In this document: positions 24,618-31,920 of the stretch, piece after piece | Layout of the letters: each line of letters opens with the position of its first letter | Numbering within the stretch: the stretch's first letter is position 1 | From: Bryobacter sp. CoA8 C33 | Lineage (GTDB): Bacteria > Acidobacteriota > Terriglobia > Bryobacterales > Bryobacteraceae | Assembly: GCA_019931185.1 (NCBI GenBank) | Contig: JAINDK010000029.1 | Span: 1 to 42,878, forward strand | Direction of reading: 5' to 3' | Length of the DNA: 42,878 nt | Position numbers and translations under genes: made by a program | Notes under the pieces: generated by a model | Database searches by the model: none | Seen by the model: only the letters and a program-made list of their open reading frames with translations | Told to the model about the DNA's origin: nothing

Positions 24618-25808
24618 CTACTTCTTGAGCCGCCTCAATCGCTCGCCAATTTCGACCGGGCTCAGAATCGGCTCCTGCTGGCTCAGCAGCGAGACCACGC
24701 GCCCGCGCTGCCCGCGGTCAGCCTCGGCCTCCGCCAACATATCCTCCAAGGCGGCCCCGCTCGCGCGCGCCCCCATCAGGCGCTCCATTACCTGATTCAC
24801 CGGCAGGCCAAACACCTGATGCTCCAACCGCTCCACTCCCCCTTCGCGATCCCGGTCGAGAAGAATAATTTCGTTCTTGTCAAAGCAACTCAACACCAGC
24901 GGACTGTGTGTCGTCACAATCCATTGCACACCCGGAAACACCTTGCGCAGTCGCGGGACCAGCGTCCGCTGCAGTTGCGGATGCAGATGCGGATCGATCT
25001 CATCGATCAGCACCAGGGCCTCAATCTCGCTGGCGCTCCCTCCTTCGGGCCGCATCTTCGTCCAGTTCCACACCAGATCCGCCAGCCACGCCACTGTCGA
25101 GCGGTACCCGTCCGGCAACTCCTCCGCTCCCACCACCGCACCGTCCTGCGTGAAGTTCAAGCCCTCCCCCAGCGCCAGTTCCTCCTTCAGCACGCCCCGG
25201 ATCACCTCCGAAAACAGCCGCTCAAAGCCCGCCGGCGCCTCCCCGCCACGCTGCATGAACTGCTGCTGGCTTACCAGCGGCGTCAGCGTCTCAAACAGAC
25301 TGTACACCCGCGCGCACTCCAAACTCAGATTCGCCAGTCCTTCGTTTGCTTGCCTCGCGAAGGTCCGCGATGGCCCATAACCCAGAATCAGGTATTTCTC
25401 CGCAATTCCCTTGTTTCTGGACCATCCCCCGTCCGAGTAGAACTGTAATTCTTGCCTGCTGCCCCCCGTTTCCACATCCGCTCTCAAGGCAAAGGAGCCG
25501 ACTGGCTCCATTCCCTGTCTCCAGGTAAAGCCAAACAACCTGGTCCGGCCCAACTCAACGGAAAAGTAGTCACCCAGTCCCAGCAACGCTATCGCCTGCA
25601 GAATACTCGACTTCCCTGCCCCATTGATTCCCGCGATGCAAGTCCAATTCCCACCCAACTCCGTTCCCCGGTCAAAGTCCAGCCGGAGATTCTCGAAGCA
25701 CTTGAAGTGGTTCAGTTCAATGCTCTTGACACGAAATCGCGATGCCAACTGATTCACGCCGCTAGTATGGAGCCAGCGCCTCAGGCCCCGAACCCAACTT
25801 TTCTGCAC
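24618..25808 (-). CDS. ptuA: AAA ATPase, Septu PtuA-like
   Basis: A 396-residue ABC/SMC-related AAA ATPase. It begins VKSIELNHFKCFENLRLDF, the typical RecF/OLD-like start, then Walker A GINGAGKS at 60-67. The second half holds LPDGYRSTVAWLADL (signature-like, about 231-245), Walker B ALVLIDE (264-270) followed by DPHLHPQLQ, and the H-loop TTHSPLVLS with His301. No TOPRIM domain follows, so it is not an OLD nuclease; with the neighbouring HNH gene it fits PtuA, which forms a complex with PtuB and, on infection, releases nuclease activity. The first 25 residues are not conserved-looking; GTG 25757 is an alternative start. The divergent gene begins only 12 bp away from ATG 25808. Confidence 0.7.
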   Translation of the reverse strand: MQKSWVRGLRRWLHTSGVNQLASRFRVKSIELNHFKCFENLRLDFDRGTELGGNWTCIAGINGAGKSSILQAIALLGLGDYFSVELGRTRLFGFTWRQGMEPVGSFALRADVETGGSRQELQFYSDGGWSRNKGIAEKYLILGYGPSRTFARQANEGLANLSLECARVYSLFETLTPLVSQQQFMQRGGEAPAGFERLFSEVIRGVLKEELALGEGLNFTQDGAVVGAEELPDGYRSTVAWLADLVWNWTKMRPEGGSASEIEALVLIDEIDPHLHPQLQRTLVPRLRKVFPGVQWIVTTHSPLVLSCFDKNEIILLDRDREGGVERLEHQVFGLPVNQVMERLMGARASGAALEDMLAEAEADRGQRGRVVSLLSQQEPILSPVEIGERLRRLKK

Positions 25809-25820
25809 TCTCCCGCGCCC

Positions 25821-26348
25821 GTGAGGAATCTCCGAGCTGTCGTGACATCACTCGTGGCGCTCTCTCTCCTGCTCTCCCTTTCCCCAGGCCAACCCTTGCC
25901 CGCCCTCAAGGGCGAATTCCTCTCCGGCAAGAAAGCCACTCTGCCCGACGCCGCGCGCGGCAAAATGGCGCTCTACCTCATCGGCTTCTCTTACGATTCC
26001 CGCTTTCCCGTCGAAGCCTGGGCCGCCCGCTTCAAACAGGACTTTCTGTCCCACTCGGGTATCACCTTCTTCGAGGTGCCGGTCATCGGTGGCCTCGGTA
26101 TGCTCGGCAAACCCTTCATCGATTCCGGCATGCGCCGCGGCACCCCGGCCGGCTTTCATGAAAACGTCCTCACCGTCTATGGCGGCGTCGGCCCCCTGCG
26201 CAAGGCCTTCGCTCTCAAGAACGAAAAGCACGCCGTCGTCGTCTTGTGTGACCGCCAGGGGAACGTGCAGTGGTCCTATGAGGGGCCCTTCGACGCCAAT
26301 CAATACGCCGCGCTCAAGACCACCATCGACCGCCACTTGTCTCATTAG
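25821..26348 (+). CDS. Exported thioredoxin-fold-like protein (ATP10-like pattern)
   Basis: A 175-residue protein with an N-terminal signal sequence (TSLVALSLLLSLSPGQP) and then PALKGEFLSGKKATLPDAARGKMALYLIGFS, the opening of a thioredoxin-like fold, but with no CxxC redox site. FEVPVIGGLGMLGKPFIDSGMRRGTP and VVVLCDRQGNVQWSYEGPF continue the pattern, which is reminiscent of the ATP10-like family. The match is by eye only and the function unknown. I used GTG 25821; GTG 25842 would also keep most of the signal peptide and would leave more room for a promoter, since the ptuA-like gene starts 12 bp away on the other strand. It is probably periplasmic. Confidence 0.55.
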   Translation: MRNLRAVVTSLVALSLLLSLSPGQPLPALKGEFLSGKKATLPDAARGKMALYLIGFSYDSRFPVEAWAARFKQDFLSHSGITFFEVPVIGGLGMLGKPFIDSGMRRGTPAGFHENVLTVYGGVGPLRKAFALKNEKHAVVVLCDRQGNVQWSYEGPFDANQYAALKTTIDRHLSH

Positions 26349-26409
26349 CGCCCCACGCTCCCGGCAACCCCACGGCCCCCCCGCCGTCCCTCACAATAGT
26401 CATAGCCCC

Positions 26410-27690
26410 ATGCTTGCCGCCCTCGCCTTAGCCCCTCTGCTGCTTGCCCAGGCCCCCACAGGCCCCTTCCCCGTCAAAGCTGTCCTCGTCAAAGGCAACC
26501 GCCTTCTCACCGCCGCCCAGGTGACGCAAGCCGCCGGCATCCTCCCCGGCCAGTCCGTCCGCCCCGCCGACATGGACCGCGCCATGCAAAAACTCCTCTC
26601 CTGCGGCTACTTCGATCGCGTCTCCTACCGCTACGAGCCCCGCGACTCCGGCTACGCCCTCGAATGGGACATCACCGAAGTCACCGTCTTCTACCCCGTC
26701 GCCTTTGAAGACCTTCCGCTCAAAACCCCCGCCGCCAAACTACTTCTTCTGCAGCTCGACCCGCTCTTCGGCGACAAGATCCCCGCCACCCAGGAAGTCC
26801 TCCGCCGCTACGAAGACGCCCTCAACCAGGCCATCCAGCCGCCGACGCCCGAAGACCGCATCCGCGCCGCCCTCGCCCCCAACGACAAAGGCGAACTCGT
26901 CGCCACCTTCCGCCCCCGCCGGCCCCTACCCTCGGTCTACCAGGTCGATTTCACCGGCAACAAACTCATCCGCTCGGAGGAATTGCGCCCCATTCTCGCC
27001 GGCGCCGCCACCGGCGTCATCTATAAGGAAAGTGATTTCCGCGACATCCTCGACATCAAGATCCGCCCGCTCTATGAGGCCCGCGGTCGCCTGAAAGTCG
27101 CTTTTCCGGAGATCACGACGGCCAAAGCCCCCGAAAACTTCGGCCTCAACGTCACCGTGCGCGTGCTCGAAGGCGAGGAGTACAACCTCGGCGAAATCCG
27201 CTTTGCCGGCGAGGAAGGCCGCGCGGAAGACTGGCTCAAGATCGGCAACTTCCGCCAGGGTGTCACCGCAAATATGAACGAGGTCGAGGAGGGCCGCCGC
27301 CGTATGGAACTCGCCATCAAACGCACCGGCTTTCTCGATGCCAAGGTGTCGGCCCGCCGCACCCTCAACGAAGAACGAAAAACGGTCGACATGGACTTCT
27401 CCTTCTCCCCCGGCCCCCGCTACAGCTTCGACAAACTCCTCATCCGCGGCCTCGATATCATCTCCGAGCCCGAAATCCGCAAGATCTGGGGCCTCCAACC
27501 CGGCGCCCCCTTCAATCCCGAATACCCGGACTTCTTCCTCAATAAAATCCGCGAGGACGGCGTTTTCGACAACCTCGGCGAGACCAAGGCCCTCGCCGCC
27601 GTCAATGCCCAAACCCACACCGTCGAGGTGACACTGGTTTTCAAGGGCGCTCCCCCTCCTCCCGCAAGAAAGCCCCGCACCCGTCCTTGA
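26410..27690 (+). CDS. POTRA-domain protein resembling BamA without a beta-barrel
   Basis: A 426-residue exported protein with a signal peptide (MLAALALAPLLLAQ) and consecutive POTRA-like units. VKAVLVKGNRLLTAAQV opens the first, VYQVDFTGNKLIRSEEL a second, YNLGEIRFAGEEGRAEDWL a third and YSFDKLLIRGLDIISEPEI a fourth, each with the beta-alpha-alpha-beta-beta pattern of FtsQ/BamA POTRA domains. The protein ends right after the last POTRA with a Pro-rich tail, where BamA or TamA would have about 380 residues of barrel. It is probably a periplasmic accessory of outer-membrane assembly, or a remnant of duplication; no stop or frameshift is visible. ATG 26410 is chosen for the signal peptide. It is followed by scpA after 23 bp. 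Confidence 0.75.
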   Translation: MLAALALAPLLLAQAPTGPFPVKAVLVKGNRLLTAAQVTQAAGILPGQSVRPADMDRAMQKLLSCGYFDRVSYRYEPRDSGYALEWDITEVTVFYPVAFEDLPLKTPAAKLLLLQLDPLFGDKIPATQEVLRRYEDALNQAIQPPTPEDRIRAALAPNDKGELVATFRPRRPLPSVYQVDFTGNKLIRSEELRPILAGAATGVIYKESDFRDILDIKIRPLYEARGRLKVAFPEITTAKAPENFGLNVTVRVLEGEEYNLGEIRFAGEEGRAEDWLKIGNFRQGVTANMNEVEEGRRRMELAIKRTGFLDAKVSARRTLNEERKTVDMDFSFSPGPRYSFDKLLIRGLDIISEPEIRKIWGLQPGAPFNPEYPDFFLNKIREDGVFDNLGETKALAAVNAQTHTVEVTLVFKGAPPPPARKPRTRP

Positions 27691-27713
27691 GTTCCCTGCC
27701 CTGGGCCCGGCCC

Positions 27714-28514
27714 ATGGTAATTTCAAGATTAGTGTCCTCGTTCCAAATCCAGCTTCAGCAATACGAGGGCCCCCTGGACCTCTTGCTGGACCTGATCCGC
27801 AAACAGCAGATCAACATCTACGACATCCCGATCGCCCGCATCACCTCCCAGTACCTCGATTACATGCAAAAGGCGATGGCTCTCGACATCGAACTTGGCT
27901 CGGAATTCGTCTACATGGCCGCCACGCTCATCCACATCAAGAGCAAGATGCTGCTGCCGCGCGATCCCGAACTCGAGAAAATCTCTCCCGAAGAGGACCC
28001 GCGCAAGGAACTCGTCGACCGCCTCATCGAACACGAACGCTTCAAGGGCGCCGCCCAGATGCTCGAGCAGAAACGCATCATCGAGGAGGCCATCTGGACC
28101 AACCCCCAGATCAACAAACTCCTCGGCGAGGAAGCCGAACCCGCCCTCGCCGTCACCCTCTTCGATCTCGTCAAAACACTCGAAACCGTCCTTGATCGCG
28201 CCAAAAACCGCCCGATTTACGAGATCACCGGCGAGGACGTCACCGTCCCGGAGATGATCCAGCAATTGCGCGGCGTCTTCGAGCGTGTCTCCACCGGCCA
28301 GCGCTTCTCGGCCCGCGAACTCTTTGAAAAACAAAAATCCCGCCGCGCCATGATCTGCCTCTTCCTCGCTATCCTGGAAATGGTGAAGCGCCAAGCCATC
28401 GAACTCGCCCAGGACGAACTCTTCGGCGAAATCGTTCTCGCCCGCTCCGCCCAGTTTCAGGAAGCCTTCCCCAGCGAGGCCGATCTCACCGCGGTCGACC
28501 AGGAATACAAGTAG
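27714..28514 (+). CDS. scpA: Segregation and condensation protein A
   Basis: A 266-residue kleisin that bridges the SMC heads in the SMC-ScpAB condensin. The N-terminal SMC-neck-binding part is clear: FQIQLQQYEGPLDLLLDLIR, then INIYDIPIARITSQYLDYM and LGSEFVYMAATLIHIKSKML, all standard ScpA motifs. The C-terminal winged helix is TGQRFSAREL through ICLFLAILEMVKRQAIELAQDELFGEIVL. ATG 27714 was chosen; a TTG at 27687 would overlap the POTRA gene by 4 nt. The gene for ScpB follows with one base between the stop and the TTG, so the two are cotranslated. Smc itself is not in the window. Confidence 0.93.
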   Translation: MVISRLVSSFQIQLQQYEGPLDLLLDLIRKQQINIYDIPIARITSQYLDYMQKAMALDIELGSEFVYMAATLIHIKSKMLLPRDPELEKISPEEDPRKELVDRLIEHERFKGAAQMLEQKRIIEEAIWTNPQINKLLGEEAEPALAVTLFDLVKTLETVLDRAKNRPIYEITGEDVTVPEMIQQLRGVFERVSTGQRFSARELFEKQKSRRAMICLFLAILEMVKRQAIELAQDELFGEIVLARSAQFQEAFPSEADLTAVDQEYK

Positions 28515-28515
28515 A

Positions 28516-29247
28516 TTGAACAAGATGGAAGATCAGATTCAGGTAACGGAAGAATCCCCTCTCGACGCCAATCAGTTTGTCGAGGAGAAAGCAACTCTCA
28601 GCGAGGAAGACCGCCTCAAGCCCGTCATCGCGGCGATCCTCTACGTCACCCCCGAGCCCATGAGCCCGATCGATATCGCCCGCGGCCTCGGCCGCGATCC
28701 CGAACTCATCGAACGCCTCATCAACGAACTCGCCGCCTTCTACGAGGAGCCCGCCTTCGGCTTCCAGATTCACTCCAAGGCCGGCGGCTTTTACTTCGGC
28801 ACCAAACCCGAATTCGATGAACAGCTTCGCCAATTCTTCGAATCCCAAAAGCCCGCCCTCAAGCTCTCCTCGGCTGCCCTCGAGACCCTCTGCATCATCG
28901 CCTACAAGCAACCTGTCACCGCTCCCGAAATCGCCCAAATCCGCGGCACCCAGGGCGTCGGCTCACTCAAGCCCCTGCTCGACCGCCGGCTCATCACCAC
29001 CGCCGGCCGCAAGGACGTCGTCGGCAAACCCGTTCTCTACAAGACCACCCCGGAATTCCTCGTCCAGTTCGGCCTCAAGGACCTCAAGGAACTTCCTACC
29101 CTCAAGGAATTCGAAGAACTCCGTCGCCTCGCCATCGAGGACGATCTCGTCCCGCCGGCCGAACCCATCAGCCCCAAGCCCGAGACCGAACCGGTCGAAG
29201 CCCCCCCGGCGGCCGCCGCCCCAGCCTCAGAAACGGAATCCGCCTAG
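28516..29247 (+). CDS. scpB: Segregation and condensation protein B
   Basis: A 243-residue ScpB, the winged-helix partner of ScpA in chromosome condensation. VIAAILYVTPEPMSPIDIA opens the first winged helix, and ALETLCIIAYKQPVTAPEIAQIRG with VGSLKPLLDRRLI is the strongly conserved second one; YKTTPEFLVQFGLKDLKELP ends the core. The last 35 residues are Pro, Glu and Ala-rich and probably disordered. The start may be TTG 28516 or ATG 28525, three codons later. The stop codon directly touches the TTG start of the pseudouridine synthase, the usual scpA-scpB-rluB order. Confidence 0.93.
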   Translation: MNKMEDQIQVTEESPLDANQFVEEKATLSEEDRLKPVIAAILYVTPEPMSPIDIARGLGRDPELIERLINELAAFYEEPAFGFQIHSKAGGFYFGTKPEFDEQLRQFFESQKPALKLSSAALETLCIIAYKQPVTAPEIAQIRGTQGVGSLKPLLDRRLITTAGRKDVVGKPVLYKTTPEFLVQFGLKDLKELPTLKEFEELRRLAIEDDLVPPAEPISPKPETEPVEAPPAAAAPASETESA

Positions 29248-30291
29248 TTGCCCCTCGAACGCCTTCAGAAAATCATCTCCCAGGCCGGCATCGCCAGCCG
29301 CCGCCACGCCGAGGAAATGATCCTCGAGGGCCGCGTTCGCGTCAATGGCCAGACCGTCTCCACTCTCGGCGCCAAAGCCGACCTCGCCACCGATCACATC
29401 AAGGTCGACGGCAAACTCCTCCACGCGCCCCGCCATCTCCTCTACCTCGCCATGAACAAGCCCCACGGCGTCGTCACCACCATGAGCGACCCCCAGGGCC
29501 GCCCCACCGTCACCAACTACCTCCAGGGCATCAAGGAGCGCGTTTACCCCGTCGGCCGTCTCGATTATCACTCCGAAGGCCTCCTGCTGTTTACCAATGA
29601 TGGCGACTTCGCCAATGCCATCATGAACAAACACTCCAATATCGTCAAAACCTACGTCGTCAAGGCCAATGGCGCTCTGTCGGAAAAACAGATCGAGGAG
29701 TTCCGCGCCGGCATCCCCCTTTTCGGGATCCGTACCAAGCCCGCCGGACTCAAGGTCCTCTCGCGCTCGGCCAACCCCTGGTACGAGGTACAGCTCACCG
29801 AAGGACGCCAGAACCAGATCCGCATGATGTTCAAGCACTTCGGTTTCCTCGTTGAGAAACTCAAGCGCGTCCGCATCGGTTTTCTCGAACTCGCCACCCT
29901 CAAGCCCGGTCAAACCCGACACCTCACGCGCGAGGAAGTTGCCCGCTTCCAACAGATTTTTGCCTCATGCGCTCCCTCGAAGAAATCCTCCGCCAATCCC
30001 GCTCCATCGCCATCGTCGGACTCAGCTCCGACCCCGCCCGCCCCAGCTTCGGCATCGCCCAAGCCCTTCAAAAAATCGGCTACCAGATCATCCCCGTCAA
30101 CCCCAAGGAGAAAGAGGTTCTTGGCCAAACGGCCTACCCCTCGCTTCTCGACATTCCCGGCCCCGTCGACCTCGTCAACGTCTTCCGCCGCCCCAACCAA
30201 ACCCCGGAAGTCGCCCGCCAAGCCGTCCAAATCCGCGCCCAAGCGCTCTGGCTCCAACTCGGCATCGAAAACGAAGAAGCCGCGCAAATAG
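29248..30291 (+). CDS. rluB: 23S rRNA pseudouridine synthase RluB type with long basic tail
   Basis: A 347-codon frame. Residues 1-60 are an S4 RNA-binding domain (RLQKIISQAGIASRRHAEE), followed by the RsuA/RluB catalytic domain with catalytic Asp in VYPVGRLDYHSEGLLLFTND, then KTYVVKANG and EGRQNQIRMMFKHFG. The core ends near residue 240. From there an 108-residue tail rich in Ser, Pro, Ala, Lys and Arg continues to TAG 30289-30291 and overlaps the CoA-binding gene for 325 nt in another frame. Basic Pro-rich tails are common in RluB, so the overlap may be real, or an ancestral stop has been lost. The start is TTG 29248, needed to keep the S4 domain. Confidence 0.85.
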   Translation: MPLERLQKIISQAGIASRRHAEEMILEGRVRVNGQTVSTLGAKADLATDHIKVDGKLLHAPRHLLYLAMNKPHGVVTTMSDPQGRPTVTNYLQGIKERVYPVGRLDYHSEGLLLFTNDGDFANAIMNKHSNIVKTYVVKANGALSEKQIEEFRAGIPLFGIRTKPAGLKVLSRSANPWYEVQLTEGRQNQIRMMFKHFGFLVEKLKRVRIGFLELATLKPGQTRHLTREEVARFQQIFASCAPSKKSSANPAPSPSSDSAPTPPAPASASPKPFKKSATRSSPSTPRRKRFLAKRPTPRFSTFPAPSTSSTSSAAPTKPRKSPAKPSKSAPKRSGSNSASKTKKPRK

Positions 30292-30362
30292 CCTCCGCCG
30301 CCGGCCTCGACGTTATCATGGATCGCTGCATCATGGTCGAACTCCGCAAGCTCGGCCTTTAG
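29967..30362 (+). CDS. CoA-binding domain protein (YccU-like)
   Basis: A 131-residue single-domain Rossmann protein: SIAIVGLSSDPARPSFGIAQ is the nucleotide-binding loop, followed by IGYQIIPVNPKEKEVLG, the PSLLDIPGPVDLVNVFRR strand-turn and LWLQLGIENEEAAQIASAAG, then VIMDRCIMVE with the conserved Cys. Relatives such as YccU bind CoA, but the biological role is unknown. The start ATG 29967 lies inside the rluB frame, so this gene is read in a different frame through 325 nt of the rluB tail. Its own composition and conserved motifs show that this is the primary coding frame of the shared segment. Confidence 0.85.
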   Translation: MRSLEEILRQSRSIAIVGLSSDPARPSFGIAQALQKIGYQIIPVNPKEKEVLGQTAYPSLLDIPGPVDLVNVFRRPNQTPEVARQAVQIRAQALWLQLGIENEEAAQIASAAGLDVIMDRCIMVELRKLGL

Positions 30363-30366
30363 TCAG

Positions 30367-30492
30367 CTACGATCCCCCACGCTCCCCTTGGCTCTCTTCG
30401 TAGCGGTCTTCGATCTCCCGCTCCCGGTTCTCCCGCCGCCCACTCTCCCGCCGGTACTCCTCGTATTCCCGCTCTTCCCGTCCGTCGCTCAT
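30367..30492 (-). CDS. 41-residue Arg/Glu-rich small protein behind msrB
   Basis: ATG 30492-30490 through TAG 30369-30367 encodes 41 residues: MSDGREEREYEEYRRESGRR at the start, ending with QGERGGS. About half the residues are Arg or Glu, in an alternating pattern that suggests a highly charged single helix. A near-perfect ribosome binding site, GAGGAGG, lies 6-7 nt before the ATG and overlaps the msrB stop codon. No such small protein is known to me in this place. Its end lies 4 bp from the end of the convergent CoA-binding gene. It could be a real small protein cotranscribed with msrAB, or a chance frame in GC-rich DNA; the ribosome binding site favours the first. Confidence 0.5.
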   Translation of the reverse strand: MSDGREEREYEEYRRESGRRENREREIEDRYEESQGERGGS

Positions 30493-30502
30493 GCCGCCCT
30501 CC

Positions 30503-31030
30503 TCACTTCCCCTTCGCCCGTGGCACGAACTTCAACGACGCCGAATTCATGCAATAGCGCAAACCCGTCGGCTTCGGCCCATCCTCGAACACATGCCCCA
30601 AATGCGCATCACACCGCGCGCACTGGTTCTCGATCCGCACCATCCCGTAGGAGCTGTCATTCACGTTCTTCACGTTCTGCTTGGCGATCGGCCCCCAGAA
30701 ACTCGGCCATCCGGTCCCGGAATCAAACTTCGTCTTCGAATCAAACAACGCCGTCCCACAACAAATGCACCGGTATATTCCATCCGCGTAATTCTTGTTC
30801 AACGGCCCCGTAAAGGCCCTCTCCGTCCCGTGCTTACGCGTCACCTCAAACTCGATCGGCGATAACTCCTTCTTCCACTCCCCCTCGAGCTTCACCACCT
30901 TATCCACCTCAATCACGCCCTTCTGGTTGCCCGCATCGTCAAAGTCAACAATCTTCACTTTTTGCGGCGCCGCGCTCATCCCAAATGCGCTCAGTGTCAA
31001 CATAAATGTCCTTCTCTTCGTGCTCTTCAT
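30503..31030 (-). CDS. msrB: Peptide methionine (R)-S-oxide reductase MsrB, exported
   Basis: A 175-residue MsrB that reduces the R-form of methionine sulfoxide in proteins. KSTKRRTFMLTLSAFGMSAA at the N-terminus looks like a signal peptide with a twin-Arg-like start, so the enzyme is probably outside the cytoplasm. Zinc ligands Cys88, Cys91, Cys137 and Cys140 are present (YRCICCG, ENQCARC), as are GTGWPSFW and the catalytic Cys160 in LRYCMNSASL. The domain is complete. The ATG follows the TAA of msrA with no gap, so both enzymes are made together, giving repair of both sulfoxide forms. A small ORF follows after 10 bp. Confidence 0.9.
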   Translation of the reverse strand: MKSTKRRTFMLTLSAFGMSAAPQKVKIVDFDDAGNQKGVIEVDKVVKLEGEWKKELSPIEFEVTRKHGTERAFTGPLNKNYADGIYRCICCGTALFDSKTKFDSGTGWPSFWGPIAKQNVKNVNDSSYGMVRIENQCARCDAHLGHVFEDGPKPTGLRYCMNSASLKFVPRAKGK

Positions 31031-31696
31031 TTACTTCCTCTTTCTCACACATCCAGGAAATTGCTTTTTCAGTTTCTCCACCTTCGGATCGCTCACATAC
31101 ACGATGTACGGCGTCTTATTTTGCGACGCATAGTTCTGGTGATAACCCTCGGCCACATAGAACTTATCGAGCGCCCCCACCGTCGTCACAATCGGCTTCT
31201 TAAACACCCCCGCCGCCCCCAATTGCGCGATATACGCCTCGGCGATCTTCTTCTGTTCTTCGCTCGTGTAAAAAATCGCACTGCGGTACTGTGGGCCCAC
31301 ATCGTTGCCCTGCCGGTTCAGCGTCGTCGGATCATGCGCCACGGCAAAGAAAATCTTCAAAAGTTGTCCGTATGTCACCTTCGACGGATCATATGTGATC
31401 AGAATCGCCTCGGCGTGCTGTGTCCGCCCGGTCGAGACGACGTCGTATTTCGCCGTTTCCTTCGTGCCCCCCGAATAACCCGAAACCACGTCCTCGACTC
31501 CCTCCATGATTTCAAACACCGCCTCCGTGCACCAGAAACACCCCCCCGCCAACACGACCGTCGCCCGGCCGCTGGCCGCCGCCAGCTTCTGATCCACTAC
31601 TGGATCCGGAAAATCAGCTCCCATCGCTTCGTCTCCTTTTATGGCAAACAGCGCGCCAAGCGCGGCGGGCATCAATTTCAGCATCAGTTTTCGCAT
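31031..31696 (-). CDS. msrA: Peptide methionine (S)-S-oxide reductase MsrA, exported
   Basis: A 221-residue MsrA reducing the S-form of methionine sulfoxide. The catalytic motif is AGGCFWCTEAVFE with Cys53; Glu and Tyr partners follow in GYSGG and HDPTTLNRQGNDVGPQYRS. The N-terminal part, RKLMLKLMPAALGALFAIKG, is a likely signal peptide, not present in cytoplasmic MsrA. A resolving Cys appears in the C-terminal FPGCVRKRK. It is directly joined to msrB, with AAGGTGG before ATG 31696. The 224-bp gap to the divergent Gfo/Idh gene would hold both promoters. Confidence 0.92.
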   Translation of the reverse strand: MRKLMLKLMPAALGALFAIKGDEAMGADFPDPVVDQKLAAASGRATVVLAGGCFWCTEAVFEIMEGVEDVVSGYSGGTKETAKYDVVSTGRTQHAEAILITYDPSKVTYGQLLKIFFAVAHDPTTLNRQGNDVGPQYRSAIFYTSEEQKKIAEAYIAQLGAAGVFKKPIVTTVGALDKFYVAEGYHQNYASQNKTPYIVYVSDPKVEKLKKQFPGCVRKRK

Positions 31697-31828
31697 ACGG
31701 CCACCTTGTCTTTACTCTAATTGATGACGCTCTCTAGCCCCGCGATGGAGCATTCTTTACACCACCCGGCAAAGTTCGCCTCACAATCCCACCCAAAAAG
31801 CCGAAATGTATTTTGAGAAGAAGTGGAT

Positions 31829-31848
31829 TGCACAACCTGGTTTGTGCA
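31829..31848. promoter_or_regulatory. Inverted repeat TGCACAA-N6-TTGTGCA
   Basis: A perfect 7-bp inverted repeat (31829-31835 and 31842-31848) with a 6-bp centre stands in the 224-bp divergent gap between msrA and the Gfo/Idh gene. The size fits a dimeric regulator site. No regulator is named by the sequence. Confidence 0.35.
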
Positions 31849-31851
31849 CTC

Positions 31852-31887
31852 GGGGATGGCCTCGCAAGGGGTCGTCCCCATTTTTTT
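31852..31887 (+). terminator. Hairpin plus T-run in the leader of the Gfo/Idh gene
   Basis: GGGGATG (31852-31858) can pair with CGTCCCC (31873-31879), with one G-U pair and a 14-nt loop, or locally GGGG with CCCC round TCGT. TTTTTTT follows at 31881-31887. The layout is an intrinsic terminator read on the plus strand, 34 bp before ATG 31921, and could act as an attenuator or a stop for antisense transcription from the msrA promoter region. Confidence 0.35.
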
Positions 31888-31920
31888 CTCCCGCGGCATA
31901 TACTTTCTAGCAACATCCCT

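Noticed and set aside
23672-25808. OLD-family (Gabija-like) system considered for the ATPase
   Set aside because: The ATPase has no TOPRIM domain after the ATPase core and its partner is an HNH protein, not a UvrD-like helicase.
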